Assembly (NCBI RefSeq): GCF_002234675.1
Contig: NC_019872.2
Span: forward strand, 9,936,950 to 10,000,949
DNA from: Oryzias latipes
Lineage: Eukaryota > Chordata > Actinopteri > Beloniformes > Adrianichthyidae
Reading direction: 5' to 3'
DNA: 64,000 bases
The position numbers and the translations under genes were made by a program. The notes under the pieces were generated by a model that saw only the letters and a list, made by a program, of their open reading frames with translations, ran no database searches and was not told the DNA's origin. Position 1 is the stretch's first letter; every line of letters starts with the position of its first letter. Positions 13,412 through 23,631 of the stretch are shown here, one piece after another.

Positions 13412-14481
13412 ACTCGTGCTGCAAATATGACGGTGATCTGACATCTGAGCTCACGATCCTCCTCACTTTGAGGGCCAGGTTTAGCTCCATGAGGCCCTCT
13501 GGTCTATTAGATTTGCTACTGCTGGAAGAACACATTAGATTAGGGAGTGAGGAGCTCTGTCTTTATGTTGATGCTTCAAGCTGCACATCCTCAATCATCA
13601 ATGCTTATAATGCACAGGTTGCCTTAAAGTCAGCACTTGACTAACAAAAAGTTATTTTTTTCATTTTGGTGCTTAAAATGTAAGATTTGCTTGTCAAAAT
13701 GTGTTTTTCTGGATTCTAAAAATTTAAATCTTGAATATTTCATTTGGATCCAGCTAATGCAACACACAGTGGGTCTTATTGGTGAAGATTTTTGCCTCAA
13801 CAGTGACCTGCCTAACAACTTCCGGCCTTCTGTTGCAGCAGACGCACTCAGCTCCACAGAAATGTGTCCAGATGTTGGTGTGTGCGCCGGGAGGCCACGG
13901 TTTCCCAGCAGCCAGGTGAGAGCAGCAGGCAGATAAGACTGCGATGGTCTGCGGGCTCAGACTCTGTATGCATTCTGTCTCCTCACCCCTTTTCACCCCT
14001 CTGATCCGGACACCGATGCATCTTGGGTGACTTTTTTTTTTGTTGTTGCCTAGATTGGGATCTCTGGTGATCCAGCAGCAAGAGGATGTCAGCTGGTGAT
14101 GCTGTTAGTGGGCTCGTGTTGCGCGGTTCACACCTGTGCCACCGTGGCGCTGACGCGCGAGCGCACGGCCAAATCGAGTTAAAATGCTAATCTGGACGTG
14201 ATTAGACGAGTTTAACGTTAATCCCATAAATTAGGATTGACAATTATGATGTCATGCAGAAGACTGATCATTTGGGGGAGCGGAGATCCCTCTGTGTTAG
14301 GACGGAGCCTCGTGCGTCAGGTGCCTTGGCTAATAATTGATGGATTGTGAGTTTGTGGTGGGTTCACAGCTGGCTGGCTGAGCTTCACAGTCGACTGTTC
14401 GGTCACTGAAAGTCCCCAGTCATGGTTAAGTGAAGATCAGGTCCAGAAGGTGACCACCCGAGGCCAGCTGTGACAGGAATC
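13412..14481 (+). promoter_or_regulatory. pds5b-kl intergenic region and kl 5' flank
   Basis: About 1.07 kb between the presumed end of pds5b and the kl start codon. No TATA box stands out; the sequence becomes more GC-rich from about 14.1 kb. A four-codon upstream reading frame (ATG GTT AAG TGA, 14422-14433) precedes the kl ATG. A promoter must lie here by position, but I cannot place the transcription start. Confidence 0.4.
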
Positions 14482-17400
14482 ATGCTCGCATTTTTTATAT
14501 TCCTCGCCGTCACTCCCGCAACCGGCAAGCCCGGAGATGGTCTGAGAACGTGGGGGCGATTCAACAGACTCCCTTATCCAGGTGACAAGGCTTTCCTCTA
14601 CGACACCTTCCCCAAAGGCTTCATTTGGGCGGTGGGCACGGCGGCGTACCCGGTGGAGGGCGCGTTTGCCAAGGACGGCAAGGGGCTCTCCATCTGGGAC
14701 ACTTTTACGCGCGGAGGAACCCGCAAAACGTGCGGGGACGTGGGCAGCGACAGCTATCACAACGTCGACGCCGACATCCGAGCCATCCAGCAGCTGGGGG
14801 TCAGCCACTACCGGTTCTCCCTGTCCTGGCCCAGGATGTTCCCAAACGGGACGCGCGGGAGCTACAACGAACTCGGAACCAACTACTACCGGACGCTCAT
14901 CAAGAGGCTGAAGAAGATCAACGTGCAGCCGGTGGTCACGCTCTACCACTGGGACTTGCCCGAGCACCTCCAGCAGACGCTGGGCGGCTGGGCCAATCCG
15001 CAGCTGGTGGACATTTTTAAGGATTACGCAGATTTTTGCTTCCAGACGTTTGGGGACGACGTGAAGTTCTGGGTCACCATCGATAACCCGTTTGTTGTGG
15101 CGCAGCACGGGTACGGCACCGGGGTGGTCGCTCCCGGGATCAAAAACGACCCTGACCTCCGCTTTCGGGTCGGACACAACCTGCTGAAGGTTTGTGGTAA
15201 AGCCGAACCAGAACAAAAAGTTTCCGCCAATCCCACCTCAGAATACTCAATGTAAAATTACAGTCGAAATGATTAGTTTAGATATGTTTTATTTGGTGAA
15301 AAATCAAAGTTATAACAACCAGGAATGTGCTCAGTTAGAAAACAAAAGATCAGAATTAGAAAAAAAGGAAGTAGACTTTCAGATTAAAACTCTCATTTTT
15401 AAGGATTATCAGTATATCTTTGAATTGAAAGGAAAAATTAAGAATTTGTTTTGACGTTACACATGTATGACATTGTTCTCAGATTGGCTTAGAAATTAAT
15501 ATGAAACTTTTAATTTCAAAATTTTCCAACTTTGGTCATATTCCAAGCCTTTAGATTTTTCAACTGTTATCTAATTATTCTGATATGATCCTGGGAAATC
15601 TGATTTGGTTCTTAAATATAAATGTCAGAATTGTTAAGATAAAGTTTCAATTTGCATCTTTTTAAAAAAAAAATCTTTTATTGTTTTGTTTGTCCAAATT
15701 CTGACTTTTTCTCCCTATGAGAGGTGAAAATGATCAAGGTAATGAAATCAATGGAAATGTGGTGGAAATTCCTACATTTGAAAGAAGATTCAGCTTTTCG
15801 TTTAAACTTCTTTTTTATCTTTTAGTTCCATCTCCTTTATTTTTCAGGCTCATGCGGCTGCATGGCATATCTACGACCGCCACTATCGCCCCCGGCAACA
15901 GGGGAAGGTCTCCATGGCTCTTGCCTCCCACTGGATCAAACCCAGCCGGACGCGTTTGGAAAGTCTGCAAGAGTGCCAGTGTTCTTTAGACCACGTCCTG
16001 GGGTGGTTCGCCCGGCCGCTCTTCACGGATGGAGACTACCCCACCTGCATGAAGGCCCGCTTGGGCTCACGACTGCCCTCCTTCACCCAGGAGGAGAAGG
16101 AGTGGGTGAAAGGCACGGCTGACTTCTTTGCTCTGTCCCACGGAGCCACACTGAGCTTCCAGCTCATCAACGACAGCGTGAAGTTTGACCAGCATGAAGA
16201 CTTGGACCTAAGGATGCTGCTTTACTGGATCTACGCAGAATATGACAAACCCCCCATCTTTGTCGTCCAAAGTGGTTGGTAGGTTGATTTTTTTTTCTTA
16301 CTTTTTCAGATTTATGTATTTTCTGCTTTCCTTCTGATGTTTTTCCCCCTCTCTGGTTGACACAGGTACGTTCTGGGCAACACCAAGACAAAAGACCCCA
16401 AACAAATGTTTTACCTCAAGAGTTTCATCGCAGAAACCCTCAAATGTGAGTGTTTTTAACATCTATATTGTTGAAATAAACACAAACCAACTGCTAAAAT
16501 GTGATTTGCTTTTCTTTTTTTCCCCAATGCAGCAATCATCATAGATAGAGTGAACGTGATTGGTTACACTGCCTGGTCCCTCATTGATGGCTACGAGTGG
16601 TACAGGGAATATGGGATCCGGCGTGGACTGTACTATGTTAGCTTCAACACTCCTGATATGAAGAGGGAGCCAAAGACATCTGCAATATTTTACAAGTACA
16701 TGGACTGGCAGGGATTTTACAACAATATTTGAATTGAAAAGCCTTGAAAGTATATTAAGAATAGAGTTTCATACTGAAAAAACAGTAACAGTGCTTCTAA
16801 ATTTGCTCGTAGTGCAATGTATTCAATTATGGTATGTTTGGTTTTGTTATCCTAAATCTCCTGTTTGTTTTCCCTAACTTGTCACATCTTACAGGAATGT
16901 CATCCAAAAAAATGGTTTTCCAGAGCTTCCAGAAAACAGACCAGTGCAGGGAGTGTTCCCGTGTGATTTTGCGTGGGGGGTTTCTGCCAACTCTGTTCAG
17001 GTATGAGGACGCATTGGAAGTTGAGATGTCGGGAAATCAGGGGAAATGGCAAGAACTTCTCGCAGAAAGAAAATATGAACTTCAGTTCAGACATTCCTTT
17101 TGCTCAGGGGTTCATCACATTACACATCGCAGCACTGCATCATGCCAAAGCCATGTTACATGTTATGCCGTGGTGTTTAATGCGCTGTTTGAAGGTGCAT
17201 CCAGCATGTTGAAAGTCCAGCTGACAAACGAGGACAGTGACGGACCCTCTTTTAATCATAAACTGCATAAACTTTCTCCATCTGTCTGCTCAGCTTCACA
17301 CCGCAGGTTTTGCTGTTGTCATTGTTTTGCTCCAATTTGCCTTCTGCTTATAGATGTGTGTGTTGCAGATGTGGAGCAACAGCATGTGTACTCTGCTCTG

Positions 17401-20400
17401 TATTTTTTTTCCTCTCCTCATGTCACAGGTAGAGACCACTCCCACCCAGTTTGCAGACCCCCATGTTTACCTCTGGAACGTCTCCAACAACGGAGAGCTG
17501 ATTAAGCTGGACGGCCTAATCGCGCCGCCTTTGAACCGAGCCACACACTGCGCCGACTACGCCTCCATCAGACAGCAGGTCCGTGCTTCACTGCTCACTG
17601 TCCGCTCACTTCCAACCTCAGAAAAAGTTTAAGTTAGATTCATTTTTTTGGGAGGGGAGAACCAAATATGAAATGGAATTCTTAGGGCTGAATTTGAGAA
17701 TTTCAATTTTCATACATACTTTTAGATTTTTTTATTTTTATAATGCTTACATATTAATATTAACGTTTTTTTTAAATACTTTCTGAAGCTCAAAAGCCCC
17801 TTTATGTAATAGAATCAATGATGCACAAACAATGCACTTCAGTAGCAGAAAATTAAGCACTTTTTTATGCAGCTATTAAAAGATTTGCATATAATAATTT
17901 TCTCCAACAATTAACCTCAAAATATAGAGTGAAGTGACTAATGATAAAAGATTTGACAGCAAAAAATAATAAATCATCTCAAAAATAAATCAAACAATGC
18001 AGTAAAAAAGAGGAGAAAAATATACAGAACACTAGAATTAGCTCAAATCGCTTTTCAAGCGGAGACAATTAGCTAAAATTTAAAAGGCATAAAACATAAT
18101 TTTATTATAATTATTTTTTATTTCATTTCACGAAAAGTGGCAGGTCTAAAGAAATGGCTTTTTACTCTCAACCAACTTTATAGTAAGTTTATATTATGTC
18201 AGCTTACTTTCTCTAAATCTGCTCCAAAAAAAAGAAGAAAAAAAACAGCCAAAAAATCACAATGCAGATTATTTAGACCCTGGACGGGTCTAAGTAATTT
18301 ATTTATTTATCTATTGTTTTATTTTGCTTGCCTAATGCAATTACAGATTTTGTGGATCTTTTTTGATATTCAACAGTGTAGAGAAGCTCTTTGTATAATA
18401 AAATCACCAATCCAGTGTTTCTGAAATAAAGACATTTTAGTGCACAATAAAAAAAACAACTTTTTTTAAAAATAGTTGCAGAAAATATATATTTACAGAA
18501 AATACCTGCTCAAAATGAAACCGAAGCAATTGTCATTAAAATATGCAGATACTTAGTCACATCCTTATTCTATTTAAACCTAGTTAAAAGCTTGAAAACA
18601 CTTTAGAAAAAATGGCATTCAATTAGTTTTCATAACTGAAAGTAAAGTTCATGAAACATTTATTCGCTTTTAAGAATTCTGCATTTTTTTCTTTTCAAAT
18701 AAATCATTTTTACTTTAAATAGTGAGTTTTATGGCCTCAAATATCCTTTTATAATAAAAAAAACATTAAATATATGGATTATAGGATTTCAAACCTTACG
18801 TAATATTGAACACATACTATTTATATCGTTTGCTTTTTGTTCTGTTATTTTAGGTGGATGAAATCAAGCAGGTGGGGGTCAGCCACTTCCACTTCTCCCT
18901 CAACTGGTCTGCTGTGGTGCCCACGGGTGATGTGGCAAATCCCAACACCACCCTGCTGGGGTACTATCGCTGCTTCACCCGCCAGCTGCTGCAGGCTAAC
19001 GTCACCCCTGTGGTCACCCTGCTGCACTACACGCCCAAACACAGCAGCCTGCCCGCCCCGCTGGCCAACACCACCAACAAGTGGCTCAGCAGGTTCCTCC
19101 ATTTAATCCACATGAACAGTTTTACTGTTTTTAAATGTAGAAAGACACAATACTGTAAGTTTGTTCAGATTTTGAGTTAGGAGGTTAAGGGTTTGTGACT
19201 TAACCACTCAGATCCTCAGCTTTGCTGGTGGATGTCAAATACTAACTTTCTTTCCTGCAATAATGAATTGATTTGCTTTCCAGTGAGATCCCAGAAGCCT
19301 TTGCAAACTATGCCAGGCTCTGCTACAGAGAACTGGGAGATTATGTGAAGATGTGGATCACCCTGAATGAGCCCAACGACAAGGAGGTGTCGTACCAGGA
19401 GGGGCATCAGATGCTGCTGGCACACGCTCGGGCCTGGCACGTTTATGACCTTGAATTCAGACACTCACAGGGAGGGCAGGTCCGTTTTTTTGTGATGGGA
19501 GGATAAACTGAGTTTAATGAGAAGGATCAGAGGTCTGATGATCTTCTGCATCACTCAGGTGTCTCTGGTTCTGCACATGAACTGGGTCGAGCCGGCCTTT
19601 TCCTTCAGCCGAGAGGACGTGGAGCCAGCCAAAAGGGTTCTGCACTTCACCATCAGCTGGTTTGCAGAGCCTATTTTTGGCAGCGGAGACTACCCTTTGG
19701 AAATGAGGAGCTGGCTGCGTCAGCTGAATTCTCTCGAGTATGAATGCTTTATTCACTTTTAGGGAACAGATCGCATCGACTTGGAGGTTCTTTCCCAAAT
19801 GCAGAGTACCACAGGGGGAATAACCTGCTCTTTGCATCTTCTCTGTCTCAGCAGATTGCCAGTTTTCAATGAGAAGGACAAAAAGCTGGTGAAAGGAACT
19901 TATGACTTCTTTGCCATCAGCCACTTCAGCACAGATCTTGTGACGCATGCCAAAGAAGACTCGTACGATAAACTTTTTCCTTGTGATTCTGTTAGATCGT
20001 GCACAGGATGCAGCTACTTTTGCTTCAATTAACCAGAATACAACCAGCTTCAACAAATAGCCAGATTTCTTAAATGTCCCATTATCCAGAAATCTTGCAT
20101 GAAAGGAGCATTGATATTCTTTCAGCGTTAGCGAACTCATGGACACCTGGTTACTTTGATGCACATTAAATTGATTTCTTTGGTAACCAGAAATGGTAAT
20201 CTACAGACAACAAAGTGGGTTTAAATCCCTGGTTTCAGGAACCAAGTTTTTGGATCTACGCCTTTTTTTTGGGGGGGGGGGCACTACATTTACACAAGGC
20301 ATGTGTTGCATGTTCAAGAACGCGCTGAATGCAGGTTCTTGATTTTTTTTTTAGCATATGGTGTTTACAGTGGACTGTCGCTACCTGATACCACTAGTGC

Positions 20401-22262
20401 CTACTTACAGTTTTGGAAAAGGTTTTGTGTGAAATGTTGAAGTGGTTCAAATCTCATGAATCTTGCTCCGGGTTTTTTTTCTCATACAGCTCTATTCCAA
20501 TATATGAAAGACTTGGTGTTGTTTAACCCTTGTGCTATCCTATGGAGTCCAGATGACCCCACCCTTACATTGACATGTTCTCCCTACCATGACAAAGGTG
20601 GATAAAGGTGAAGAAATGTAATCCATGGACACCAGTGAAGATCACAAATCATTCAAGAAAAAAGCTTCAGCACACTGTCTAGTGGGTCTAGATGACCCAA
20701 CTCCCAATGTTAAAGTGCCTAGGATAGCACAATGGATAATTCCAGACCACAAACCAAAATTATTAATTTCTCCTTCATAATCAATTTAAAAACATTTGGT
20801 ACTTTTGTGAATTAAGAAAGATGCTGACCATACTACCAAATCCCAGTCTCTGATTGGTCAAAGTTCAACTGCTTTAACGCCTGTTCAGTAGCCATGTATT
20901 TTGTACTTAGACCCTAAAAACAGATAAAAGAAACTTGCATAGTGTTGCTTGAATGGCAGAGTTTTAAACGGGGAAGTCAGAAATGTGCACTTATGTGTGT
21001 TTAAGTAGACTTTTCATTGAAAGTGGTCGCTTGAACGCGCATTGCAGAGGATTGTGTAGCATAAGACTGTAATCTGAACTTGATTTTTGGGCAAAAGTAA
21101 CTTCGTTTCCACAGATATCTTCACACCGCGCAGTGTGTCTGCAAGCTTCGTCTTGCTCGTAGGCTATTGTACAAAGCTGATTTCTCTGCAGGTGTCTCTA
21201 GTCTTTCAACATCGTTAGAAAAACTAAACGTTTAGTTGATGCAGCTACCAGTCGATTTTTGATCTGTTTTTTTTTTTTTTTAAGCCCACATTAACACACT
21301 TTATGACCATCTCATGTCTGCAGCTACACTTACACGGCAAGGCTTGAGGTCCAGTACATGGTAGACACTACTTGGATCATGTCGCCAAGGCCTGTTGTGC
21401 CTTGGGGCCTGAGGAAAGCCCTGAACTGGGTAAGTGTGACATTTTAAGTTCAGACTCTGTTTAAGTCCCACTACGATCATCTGTTGATCTATTTTTTTAA
21501 AGCGTTCCCAGTGTTTTTTTTTATTTTGATTACGCCGTTTTTAGCCAAAATAAAAAAAAAATCTGTGTTGTTTTCTAGGCCATAGTTTCTGCAGAGCAAC
21601 AGGAGTTTATTAGAAATTCACCTCTGAATTGTGAGCAGGACGGGTCTTTCAGAGAAGGAATGGTTTCATCAATGAAGCTGAGCTGTGCTTAAGAAGGCGT
21701 TACCCGTCCTTTTGCAGGTGAAGGAGCACTATGGAGATGTGCCCGTTTACGTGATGGCAAACGGGGTCCAGGAGGACCCATCTCGCTTCAAGGACAGTCT
21801 CAGAGTTTATTACCTGTACAATTATATCAATGAGGCACTTAAAGGTAAAACCGTTTGAATAGTCTTACAGAAAACTCAAGATTCCAGAATCCACGCTCTA
21901 TGAAGGTTTTCTCACCTCCATCCTCAGCATACATCCTGGATGGCGTCAACCTGAAGGGTTACTTTGTCTACGCCCTAAACGACCAACGAGACCCAAAGTT
22001 CGGCTTGTACGGCCAAGTTCACGAGGAAGTCATCGTCAAAGCCTCCCTCCCCAACTACCGCAACCTGATCCGGCACAACGGCTTCCCCGTCCAGGGAGCT
22101 GCCCCTCAGCAGTGTCCCGCTGCACCTCAGGCCTGCTGGGGCTGCCACGTTCTGGTCAAGGGGCCCATGGTGGGCTTCCTGACTCTGGTGGGCTCAGGAG
22201 TGCTGATCACTCTGGGCCTCATTATTTACTACACATCCAAAAGACACAAGGAGTTATACTGA
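14482..22262 (+). CDS. kl: alpha-Klotho, type I membrane co-receptor for FGF23
   Basis: Klotho pairs with FGF receptors to bind the hormone FGF23 and control phosphate and calcium balance. Exons: 14482-15189, 15848-16278, 16366-16445, 16533-16695, 16895-17000, 17429-17578, 18854-19092, 19284-19479, 19559-19737, 19855-19962, 21324-21429, 21718-21844, 21928-22262. They total 2928 nt in frame, 975 aa. A signal peptide covers about residues 1-15. KL1 runs to about 480 and KL2 from about 497 to 920. A membrane segment lies near 945-966, with a 9-residue basic tail. Catalytic residues are degenerate: KL1 has N202 for the acid/base and Q377 (VVQSGW) for the nucleophile; KL2 keeps E655 but has A836 for the nucleophile. 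The receptor-binding-arm motif HVYLWN is kept. The start is the first ATG ahead of the signal peptide; an upstream in-frame GTG is ignored. Exon 10 has tandem acceptors CAGCAG, so it may begin at 19852 (+1 residue). Human KL has 5 exons; here there are 13. Synteny with pds5b and rfc3 supports alpha rather than beta Klotho. Confidence 0.96.
16696..16732 (+). other. kl: read-through tail after kl exon 4
   Basis: If the donor after 16695 (GTACAT) is not used, the frame continues for 12 codons ([12 protein letters not shown]) to a TGA at 16730-16732. The product would be a KL1 fragment lacking the end of that domain. The spliced path to 16895 restores human-like sequence (FYK joined to [14 protein letters not shown]), so splicing is clearly the main form. 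Confidence 0.3.
17579..18853 (+). other. kl: long AT-rich kl intron
   Basis: A 1.27-kb intron between exons 6 and 7, very AT-rich. The donor is GTCCGT, weaker than consensus, and the acceptor follows TGTTATTTTAG. I see no gene or mobile element in it. Confidence 0.8.
20523..20739. mobile_element. piggyBac-type MITE, copy 1
   Basis: About 209 bp (20527-20735) in a kl intron. The left end is TTAA followed by CCCTTGTGCTATCC; the right end is GGATAGCACAATGG followed by ATAA, a decayed TTAA. TTAA targets and CCC ends are typical of piggyBac elements. The interior is the reverse complement of copy 2 at 44.6 kb. No coding capacity. Confidence 0.8.
21540..21665 (+). repeat. dispersed repeat R1, fragment (copy D)
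   Basis: In the kl intron before exon 12. It matches the start of R1 copies at 49.9 and 59.8 kb: TTAGCCAAAAT, then GTTTTCTAGGCCATAGTTTC, CTCTGAATTGTGAGCAGGAC. Only the first 120 bp or so of the repeat is present. Confidence 0.6.
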
Positions 22263-22377
22263 CCGACTCAAAAATGACTGAGCGGTGCAGATGGCATCCT
22301 AATTTATAATTATGAGGAATCAGGACAAACATAGCAGTAAACACAAGCCTTTATTGTGTCCACAGCACTCATCCCTA

Positions 22378-22379
22378 CA

Positions 22380-22411
<32 letters not shown>

Positions 22412-22422
22412 CACACACACAC
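22378..22422. repeat. (CACG)n-(CA)n microsatellite
   Basis: Compound simple repeat about 115 bp after the kl stop codon, probably in the kl 3' UTR. Confidence 0.9.
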
Positions 22423-22605
22423 TGTAAGATCATAGCTACATTAGCATTTCTATCATCCGGTGTTGGTCTTTTAAATGAACAGAAGGACTCTGCCAGCTTT
22501 TCCATGATCATCTCCAGGAAACGTACCGGTAAAAAAAAAATGGACCAATGAAGTTAAATATATGAATGAAATATTTTCTGTTTGGTTTGGAAATGGGGAT
22601 GTATT

Positions 22606-23300
22606 AGCTTCCTCCCACCGTCTGAAAACATGCTTCAAGGGTTGATTGATGATTTGAACTAGTTCCTAGGTGTGAGTGTGGCTGCAATGGAGCGGTGAGC
22701 TGTCCAGGGACTACCCACTGACTGGAAATGAGAACTGGAGTGAATGAGTGACGTCCCCCACAGAAAATGAATCTGACCAAATTAAGTCGTTTCAGTTGCC
22801 ATTTTTAAACGATACGGATGCCGCTACATGATTGGTCCGGGGCCGTATGACTTTACATTTATGTGCTGACCACTCTCGCCAATCGTGAGTGCGCTTGTTA
22901 GAAATCCACACCTTTTCCACTTGAAAGCGGGCTCGGTAGGATCTGTCAAACATTTTGAACGTTCAAACTACTTTTATCGAGGCATCTGATTGGTCGGCTC
23001 ATGACTTCAATAACTCGCACTACAGAAAATACACCATAAAAAGAAAATGGGATCATCAAGTAAAATTATCCTAACAAATAGAATGACTGTTTGTTTTTCT
23101 AAGGAAGTCTATGGGATTTTGGCTTCTTGGGGCCATTGGGTACTGCCCATTTGAAGCATCAGGTGGTTGGGGGTGGGGGGGTTAGTTCCATTCTCTTATG
23201 TAGTTGATGGGTGTAACCCGTTTTTGTCCATCTGGGATAGGCTCCAGCAACATTGTGACCACAAAAGGGATTAAACAGGTTTAGAAGACGGATAAATGAA
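22606..23300. repeat. LINE-type 3' fragment interrupted by repeat R2 (copy 2)
   Basis: 22606-22740 (CTTCCTCCCACCGTCTGAAA, AGGTGTGAGTGTGGCTG) and 23210-23300 (TGGGATAGGCTCCAGC, GGGATTAAACAG) are two adjoining parts of the 3' end of a very common fish retroelement. Between them, 22745-23207 is a copy of R2, also found at 7.8-8.56 kb. The layout implies R2 moved into an older retroelement fragment. The region separates kl and rfc3. Confidence 0.6.
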
Positions 23301-23359
23301 TGGTTTGAAAACCTAAACAGTTCTTTGTGCTCATTTTTTTTTAATCACAAACCCTTTAA

Positions 23360-23631
23360 CCTCCCTTTAAAAATACATTTATTGTCAACCTTCGACAGTA
23401 CAAGTTACATTTTCCCAAACTTTACAACAAAACTTTCATTTCCCAGAATAAGAGCAACAATGAAACGTTTGCCAACTGCTGCTGATGCTGTCAACAATCT
23501 GTGGCATGAAGCTCAAGTTTCCGCCTCTGGGATCGTTTGTCTGTAAATCCTGCAGGGAAACGCGTGTCTTGTCTCATCTGAGCTTCGCAGCTATGGCTTC
23601 TGAACTCAGACAGATTTAAGTGGACTTAAAG
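23360..23631 (-). other. rfc3: rfc3 3' UTR with polyadenylation signal
   Basis: Downstream of the rfc3 stop on the minus strand. TTTATT at 23378-23383 reads AATAAA on the rfc3 strand, about 250 bases after the stop codon. Confidence 0.6.

Noticed and set aside
14437-15216. 259-aa minus-strand open frame
   Set aside because: Antisense to kl exon 1, caused by its codon bias; no recognisable protein.
16696-16732. TGA at 16730 taken as evidence that kl is a truncated pseudogene
   Set aside because: A donor at 16696 and acceptor at 16894 restore a frame matching human Klotho; the whole gene stays open.
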